A DNA stretch of 64,000 nt from Dictyophora rubrovolvata (lineage: Eukaryota > Basidiomycota > Agaricomycetes > Phallales > Phallaceae), in assembly GCA_029959195.1 (NCBI GenBank), contig CP114127.1, positions 62,001 to 126,000 of the forward strand. Reading direction: 5' to 3'. Positions 56,714 to 64,000 of this stretch are shown one piece after another. The stretch's first letter is position 1, and each line of letters opens with the position of its first letter. The notes below the pieces were generated by a model. It did not search any database and was not told the origin of the DNA. It saw only the letters and a list, made by a program, of their open reading frames with translations. The position numbers and the translations under genes are program-made.

Positions 56714-59700
56714 TCATTCTTTTCGAGCCTTCTTGGGAAGAGGCATCTTTGGCGAAGTTTGGGTTTGTCGAGGAGCTGTGGAAGGATTCGCGCGACCGGG
56801 ATTAGGAGTTGTCGGGACGGAACCTGGCACGACATTTGACGGGCGACTTGACGAGGAAGCGGAGGAAGGAAATGAAGTAGGAAGACGATTCGGAGTGGGT
56901 CCGGGAGTAGGAACGGAGGGATAAGGACGGTTCGCAACAAGCACGGTCGGCGAAGGGGCTGAAGCACGGTTTGGAGCCGCCTGAGGGGCCCGGAGAGCTG
57001 ATTGGGGTGCCTGGGCCCGACTGGCTGGGGACGAAAGGGAAGGAGGAGACGCTAGGGGAAGAGAATTAATAGAAGAAGAGGGATTGCCGCGTTGAGTATC
57101 GGGAATCTTGCAGATGAATTTATAATCTTTAGCCCGCCGAGCCAGCTCCTGCCGAATGACTTGTGTATTCCTATCTTCATTTTGGACCTCTGGGAGCGCC
57201 AGGGTGTCATTGATGATGTTCAGAATGTAATTGTGCACGAGGTAATACTCGTAGGCCTTGAAAGTATAACCGAGTACGAGTACATTCCGCCAACGTCGTA
57301 AGAGGTCCTTGAAGGAGTGGAAATAATCGTGGATGTGATTGAGTAAATCTTCAAAAGGTTCATCTGAGTCTGGGTCGAAATAATTTGCCTTTTTCGCGCC
57401 AATGGATGTCTGATCAGAATGAAAGAGGTCTGCGATATAGGTTTTCCGCTGTTTTATATTTCTACGCTCCTTTTCACGTCTTTCACGTTCTTCTCGCTTT
57501 TTACGCTCTTCAGGCGTTTCCGGTTCCTTAGGCGTTCCAGGAGGCGTTTTAGGTTCTTCAGGCGTTTCAGGTTCCTCAGGAAGATCTTTTGGTCGATGCC
57601 CCCCTCCGGACTCTCTAACAAGGCATATGTGAATAAGAACCCAAAAGAGTGATTCCATGTCATGGATGGCATTATGCGTATCTGGTCTTGTCCGATGCAT
57701 TATCAACCGATGGCTTATAAAAGGAATCGTGCCCTAAGGAGACAATATAAACGTTTTGTCGATATGGAATATGGAAGGAGATTACCGTCCGTTTTACAAC
57801 GTCAGGAGTATGTGAGTCAAAATCCGGTTGTAGACCCTGTATGTGATTAGTTGATGAATGTTTGTAGGACATTTTTTCATACCACATCCTTCCATCCAAG
57901 ATCCTCCGCAGTCCAGTTGCCTTCTTTCTCCGACTTCATGACATCAAACTCTATTGCAGCGACACAATAATTAGCTAAATTCCTCAGGGGTAGAAATTTC
58001 AAAGCTTGTGCCACAGCATCTTCCGTGACTGGAGTGTTATGAAACCGGGACCTGAGAACTTGTGTTTCAAATTTAACCAGGTCTGACGACGGAATCTCTC
58101 CAACGGTCTTCTTGTTTTCAGTTCCTTTCGCGTGGTCCAAGTCGATCAATCTTCCGGTCGTTCGAGAAACCAAGTCGTAGATATCAACTCCGCTTTCTGG
58201 CTTCATCGGCTGCATGATGATGTTTCCATCGCTCAGATCTCTATGCAAGACACAAGCTTTAAGCATCTCCAAATGATCTACAGTCATCGTTATTTTGTTA
58301 AAAACCTCAACAAAATCAATAAAGCTGACCTTGAATCGTGTCTCTAATATTCTGAAGCAACTCCTCCCTACACGTAAAGAATTTCAACGGATAGCCCCAA
58401 ACATTCAAAACGATCCTTGTTTGAAGTCGGTCGGCCAATCCCGAAGGGTCCTGCGCAAAATATAGATGATCACTTGAAACAGTCGTAGCATTGCCAAACG
58501 CCAAGAACGCCAAGGGTTCTTTTCTCTCATCCAAGTCTTCTTTCCTAATCAACGACTCCTTGATCTTACGGTTAATTTCTTTAGCTTTATTGATGTCCGC
58601 TTGAGCACATTTGCGAACATAACTCATCGTTGAAACAGCAATAGCATCACTGGCGCCGTCATGAGTACCCCAGCCATGGTTAGTCATTATGACAGATGCA
58701 GCAAGAACTCGGTCTTTGAACCCGGAAATCAAACTATAAAAATGGGCTTCAAAAGAAACCGGGCATCCTTCGTTTTTGATCTTCGTTAATGGCTGCCAGG
58801 ACGTCTTTACCACTAACGGAGACTGCAACCCATGAGTGTTATTTTCCGAGATAAATAAACCTGGATGCTCACCCTGTAAGATTTCTCCGAATCTTCTTTC
58901 AAATAACCTTGGTGTACTTGAACAGCCCGACCGTTCATCACCTCGGCACTACGGGCTAACAATGGTGGTCCGTCAAGAATGACTTGATGAATGACGGGTT
59001 GGCACAGGTTGTTTGAATCCCGGTTATCCGTTACAGTCAACGACCATTTGCTTTCGGTTAATTGCGGTGGAGGATTGGATTGCGACCGTTGGATTTGGTG
59101 TGAAAACTGGAATTTTTTGAGAGACAAGTCATACAATTGCATAGTAGGATCATATCCCAGCCGATAACTTGGAAGACGAGACACGGCACTAATTATGCGA
59201 ACAAAATTCCTTGGTTCCTGTTGCATCAATTAGAAGGAATAGTTGAGAGAATGACAAACTATGCACTGACGCTGTGGATATTACAAACTTCGGACATCCC
59301 AAGTGCTCCAGATCTGTCACAGAGCCAGACGGCGATGTTCTCGAAAGAGACGGTGATGCCTAAGGCAAACCGTCTATCTAGCTGCTGCCGAAAGACTTGT
59401 CGAATGTACCCGCAAAGTTGAGGTAAGGCTCCGCGGTATTGAGCATCCTGATCTGACGGTTTTTCCTTCTTGGCTCTCTTTATTTCGACCGCAACGACGA
59501 TCTGGCTCCACCAAAGCTTACGAGCCTAATAGGCATGAACATCTCAATCAACGGTCTTCAACAGCGTAATAAATGGAATCTACCTTTTCAACTTGCTCCT
59601 GTTACGTTATGATGTTCAATGGATGTAAACAAGGGGAAGGTAAAGATTAAGCACGATTCAGCTGTGTGCTAGGAGAGATAAGGGGGAGTAGCCACATACC

Positions 59701-60291
59701 TTGTCGTCGTCCGAGCCGGCTGCTATCTGTTCGTGTTATCAGTCACCTGGTGAAAGAGAAAGAGAAAGAATGACAAACATCTCCTTTTAAAGAGAAATAC
59801 TGTTTCCCCAGACCCATTGCTAAATCTGCATTTGGAACAAAAGCGCAATCCGGCCGTATATCGGCCACTGAGTCGGCAGTCTTCGTTGGGGAAATGGAAT
59901 GGCAATCGATCCACTGGCCTCTGACTGTGTGCTTGTCTTTCGGAAAGGCTTGGACAGTTTTCTCAGCGATTTCATTGGCCAAGCGGACGAACGGCCCATA
60001 GAAAGTGTTCTCCAACTGGCCCGGGTCGTTTGTAGGAAAGTCACGCCATCGGCACCGTCTCTCGGAGTAATTCTTTTCGATTACGGCTTCCAACAAATGT
60101 GGCAAAGGATCCTCAGGTCTGTCATTTATGTCAAGGATGTTGCGCAAGAAAAAATCACTAGATGTTAGAACTACAGAGCCGTCTAAGTCTTGCTTTACGG
60201 CCTGCATGACGTCCTTTGCGGTTGCTCTAGAGCTAGGATTTATGGAATGGGAGGGAGTTTTAGGCGGAGTGTCTTTGATTGTGATAGACAT
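56714..60291 (-). CDS. FunK1-type fungal protein kinase
   Basis: The ATG at 60291 begins MSITIKDTPPKTPSHSINPS. The gene has roughly ten exons and about 1000 residues. The N-terminal FunK1 region shows LLEAVIEKNYSERRCRWRDF, DIRPDCAFVPN, VEIKRAKKEK, QLCGYIRQVFRQQLDRRFAL and GITVSFENIAVWLCDRSG. The kinase lobe carries VLHRDLSDGNIIM (HRD catalytic loop), the magnesium segment GRLIDLDHAKG (DLD where DFG or DFD is usual), GTIPFISHRLIM and HDMESLFWVLIHICLV. A Pro/Glu-rich insert with repeated EPETPEE-like units follows, then helices around NVLVLGYTFKAYEYYLVHNY. A Ser/Pro-rich tail ends PLPKKARKE at 56714. FunK1 kinases are a large, expanded family of multicellular basidiomycetes with unknown substrates. 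The lysine-rich end may be a nuclear signal. Confidence 0.9.
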
Positions 60292-61589
60292 GGTTAACTG
60301 GGGAACTTACTTGTGCAAAGTCGTGGGTTTTATACCTTGAGGATGAACTTGGGATGAACGAGGAGTGAGCGCAAGTTGATGTCACGTGCGTCACGCGTCG
60401 TCTCTCTGACCAGAAACGAAGCTCGGAAGGTGATATGGCACCGAACAATAAAATTGGGGACAGGTTTTTGTTGGTTTTTGTCAACATCGATATCGATGAG
60501 AACAATAAGAACCTTCTTTCAGGCTAATTTTTTGTGATGATAAGAGATTACTCCACGTACAATTGTCAGCCTGGCATATCATGCTGAAAAGGTTATTTAG
60601 GGTCGTTTTCCATTCGGAATATAGATGCATATTTTTTTTTGTCTCAAATATATTTTCAGACTTTACATCCAAGAAAACACCGTGTGCCTGGTGCTATGCC
60701 ATATCCGCGTGTAAGGCAGCTGAACCCGATTCAGAAGTGACAACAATAGTGGAGGTTGTGGGTAATCCAGGTTCATTCGAAAAACACGCCAGGGACCTTA
60801 TCCGATATTCTTGTCTCTTCTATCTTTTTCAATTGACTACCAGGTTTTTTTTTGTGCCCGGGGACGAAACCCGACGTGCGCAGCGATGTTCATCAACATG
60901 AGGTGATCAGTGACATGGCCTCAAGAAGTATGGTATATCAAAATATACGTCTTTTGTTCTATGTTATGAGATTTTTTCGCCTGAGAATCCACTTCCCAAG
61001 TGTCATGTCCTCTTGATCGTGACTGGTATGAAGCAAATTCAAGGATAATTCCTTCGTAAGAATATTATTTCTCCGTCGGATTGAGAATATCGATAGCACA
61101 ATATATTCCGACAAGCAATGTTGGGAAAACTACGGTGTAATGCGAAGTAGAGAGCATGATTTTCGCGAGGTTGGACATTCAAGTTCTGTCCACTAGTCTG
61201 TCACGTCATTTAAAGATATATGTGCGAATCATATTTCCAAGTCAGGATATCTCCCCAATACCGTGCATTCTCTGATACCTTGGACTCAAATATTGTTATC
61301 GTTATCAATCCATCTACCTGTCAGGTGGGCTGATGATTGTACACACGCCTACGAGTATACCACGTTGATTCATAGTATGCTTCCATATACATGTGTTCTT
61401 CAATGCCATATCGTTTAAATAAACCTTTCGCAGTACCGGGAGCTTCTAAAGTGGTGCCTTATACGTCTCGTGTACACCACAATGTCATTCGTCATTCCTA
61501 AAACGTCTAATTCAAACATGTTTATGCAATAACGATAGTCTACGTAATACGTGTGTTTCAACACATCTATTTTTCCGCAACAATCCTTC
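60292..61589. other. Intergenic, no gene seen
   Basis: FunK1 promoter side and 3' flank of the acyl-CoA synthetase. The ORF at 60563-60901 has no recognisable motif. Confidence 0.45.
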
Positions 61590-63283
61590 TCATAATTTCG
61601 TCCTAACTTCCTTAGATCCGACAGAGGGAAGCACTGGAACGGGCTGCTTATACAATTCCTCGATGACAGTTTTGTACTTTTCATACGCTTCTTTCCTGTA
61701 AAACGAAAGAAAACAAATTATCAATCAATCAATCAATCTCCTAATACACCCATCTATTTACCTTTTTATCTTAAGAGTAGGCGTCAAAGTTCCATTTTCG
61801 ACGCTGAAAACATCATACGTCAGATAGATGTTCCGAATCTTTTCGTACCCCTTCAATTCCAACGCTACAGCTTGCACTTCTAGCGCTTCAAGAATGTACA
61901 TTTTGAGCGGAGCGTGAGCGTTCGGATCTGAACCTAGCTTCACTTCACCCACCATACTCCCTAATTCTTCAGCAGGAACAACAACAGCTACCAGATAGTC
62001 CTTGGTCATATCGCCGTATAGGAACAATTGCGACAGAACTGGCGAAGCGCTATACAAAGTCTCCACTCTTTCAAGGGCCACGAATTCGCCTTGCGTGAGT
62101 TTGATGATGTTCTGTAAATGAAAGGGAAACCACCAGCTTTTTGGTTTTTGACTTTTGGTACATACCTTTCGACGATCGATAATCCTAAACCTTCCACACT
62201 CATCCAACTCCGCAATGTCGGCTGTATGAATCCATTGTTCGGAGTCAAACGTATACCTCGTACTTTCTCGATCTATCGGTAAAATAGCATGGAAAAAGTA
62301 AGAGCATCATCAACCTCGGCCCAGTAGAAAACAATAAACCTTTATAATACCCCGCACACCTTCCACCAGGCGCAGCCCGTAAGCACAATTCACCACGAGG
62401 TCGGAATGTGCTCGAGTCTTCTTCGGTAGAACGGGTGATACTTGATTTCTTTTGAGGTTGCACAAAATATCCCAGCTCTGGAGCATCAATCAACTTGGCT
62501 TCGGAAAATGGTACTACTGGTCCTATGCTAAACGATCCGCTAGGATCGTACGGTAACACCCGGCACGAAAGTGCGAATGTTTCCGTCAAGCCATACCTGT
62601 ATATTTTCGAATTAAGAAACTTTCCCTACGTATCTGAACCACAGTTCAAACATACCCTAAGAAACATGGTAACATAAATGAAACACATGGATTTAAATTA
62701 AAGACACACCGTTGTACACTCGACATCCCAGCACAACTTGAGCAAAATCAAGTATATCTGGAGACGTGGCTGCAGAACCACACAACATTGTGTCAAGGTT
62801 TCCGCCCACGGATAATTTTATCTGCGAGAAAGAGTGAAAAATGCGCCACGGTCAAAACAAAGACGAATAAGAGATGCTTTTACAAGGTAGAGGAATACCC
62901 TAGACAGAGTGAAGACAAACAAAATATAATATACTGACTTTATTGAACACAATCCTATCCCAGAAGGGGTGATCTAGTTTCCCAGTAGAACGAAGCGTGT
63001 CTATTTTTGTCCTAACGGCATAGTTAAATAATTTGGCTTAGAAAAAGTTATAAGCAAATTCAAGCTCCTACGCGATGAGAGTGAATAAATACCTTTAACG
63101 CTGCCACTCGGACCAGCAATACGCCCTGTAATACCTTGATATATCTTATTCATCAGGCGGGGAACGGTAGCGAGTACAGTGGGCTTGACTAGTTGTACAT
63201 CTTGTAAAAACAAAGTAGGATCGGGGTTTGGAAAACCTATCGCCCCACCTCGATTGATGCCGCCTAAATTGATCAAACGCTAT
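61590..63283 (-). CDS. Long-chain acyl-CoA synthetase, 5'-truncated
   Basis: Exons from 63283 downwards read RLINLGGINRGGAIGFPNPD, VQLVKPTVLATVPRLMNKIY, KIDTLRSTGKLDHPFWDRIV, VGGNLDTMLCGSAATSPDIL, YGLTETFALSCRVLPYDPSG, RPRGELCLRAAPGGRCAGYY, ECGRFRIIDRRK, NIIKLTQGEFVALERVETLY, LFLYGDMTKDYLVAVVVP and FSVENGTLTPTLKIKR. The end is VGSKEVRTKL (stop 61590-61592). These match the second half and C-terminal lid of eukaryotic ACSL/Faa proteins, which make acyl-CoA from fatty acids and ATP. The terminal TKL is PTS1-like, hinting at peroxisomal import. The first roughly 250 residues, including the P-loop-type TSGTTG motif, are missing: upstream of the acceptor at 63283 only an intron remnant remains before FunK1 sequence begins. 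It is probably a pseudogene, although the remaining exons are undamaged. Confidence 0.85.
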
Positions 63284-63393
63284 AGCAGAATCAAAGAGTC
63301 TCCACGGTCAGCGCATAGAAAAAGTAAGAAGACCCAGGAAAAGACACTCGTTTTAACCACCTTTTGGCCAAGATGCATCAGAAGGCACGTTGA

Positions 63394-64000
63394 TCGGCAC
63401 CTCTGGGAGCTCTAGGGTATCATTGATGATGTTCAGAATGTAATTGTGCACGAGGTAATACTCGTAGGCCTTGAAAGTATAACCGAGTACGAGTACATTC
63501 CGCCAACGTCGTAAGAGGTCCTTGAAGGAGTGGAAATAATCGTGGATGTGATTGAGTAAATCTTCAAAAGGTTCATCTGAGTCTGGGTCGAAATAATTTG
63601 CCTTTTTTGCGCCAATGGATGTCTGATCAGAATGAAAGAGGTCTGCGATATAGGTTTTCCGCTGTTTTATCTTTCTACGCTCCTTTTCACGTCTTTCACG
63701 TTCTTCTCGCTTTTTACGCTCTTCAGGCGTTTCCGGTTCCTTAGGCGTTCCAGGAGGCGTTTTAGGTTCTTCAGGCGTTTCAGGTTCCTCAGGAGGATCT
63801 TTCGGTCGATGCCCCCCTCCACACTCTCTAACAAGGCATATGTGAATAAGAACCCAAAAGAGTGATTCCATGTCATGGATGACATTATGCGTATCTGGTC
63901 TTGTCCTACGCATTATCAACCGATGGCTTATGAAAGGAATCGTGCCCTAAGGAGACAATATAAGTGTTTTGTCGATATGGAATATGGAAGGAGATTACCG
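63394..64000 (-). pseudogene. Partial recent duplicate of FunK1, continues past window end
   Basis: It is nearly identical to 57184-57790 of the intact FunK1 gene, with only scattered substitutions. It carries HDMESLFWVLIHICLV, the EPETPEE insert, SIGAKKANYFDPDSDEPFED and YTFKAYEYYLVHNYILNIIN. Homology ends abruptly after LELPEV; the frame then runs into unrelated DASWPKGG and stops. The Ser/Pro tail is therefore lost. Whether the 5' part is complete cannot be seen because the window ends. Confidence 0.85.

Noticed and set aside
1-64000. CRISPR arrays, operons, riboswitches
   Set aside because: The window is eukaryotic. No regularly spaced direct repeats of CRISPR type or bacterial signals are present.

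Overview
This window is nuclear DNA of a filamentous basidiomycete, most likely an agaric (Agaricomycetes, Agaricales). The signs are genes split by many short (about 35 to 100 base) GT-AG introns, a velvet-family regulator, a FunK1-type fungal kinase with further partial copies, RlpA-like double-psi beta-barrel secreted proteins, and a family of very small secreted cysteine-rich proteins. I cannot name the species.

Layout. 0-5 kb: a small secreted protein (SSP1) and a membrane-anchored amidohydrolase of the CE9-annotated type, both on the minus strand. 5.7-7.8 kb: a flavin-dependent monooxygenase (FMO1). 7.8-13.4 kb: a gene-poor stretch. 13.5-17.7 kb: a VelB-like velvet regulator with a huge Pro/His/Gln-rich tail. 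19-21 kb: a second FMO (FMO2), paralogous to FMO1 down to a 10-base microexon. 22.5-25 kb: a secreted serine carboxypeptidase. 25-37 kb: a rearranged block with four more SSP genes, three of them in duplicated units that share promoter sequence, plus two MITEs, a solo LTR, a LamG-type lectin-like gene, a TMEM242-like gene and several gene relics. 37-43 kb: a Ser/Thr-rich single-pass membrane protein, a MARVEL-type four-helix membrane protein and an NmrA-like NAD(P)-binding protein. 44-56 kb: two RlpA-like genes, duplicated with their promoters, bracketing DNA polymerase lambda/Pol4, an MFS monocarboxylate-type transporter and a stand-alone adenylate-forming enzyme. 56.7-60.3 kb: a full FunK1 kinase. 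61.6-63.3 kb: a long-chain acyl-CoA synthetase that has lost its 5' part where a recent FunK1 duplicate begins; that duplicate runs off the window end.

How the genes relate. The velvet protein is a candidate developmental and secondary-metabolism regulator. The two FMOs, the adenylating enzyme and the MFS transporter are enzymes and exporters of accessory metabolism, but they are too scattered to call a biosynthetic cluster. The carboxypeptidase, CE9-type hydrolase, RlpA-like proteins and SSPs are a secreted or membrane-anchored set suited to life on plant material or to interaction with neighbours. The least described element is the SSP family (motif C...CPxGxxCCGP), with five members here, three of which carry a near-identical promoter box at a fixed distance from the start codon. 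Exon borders are my reading of splice sites and were not checked against transcripts.
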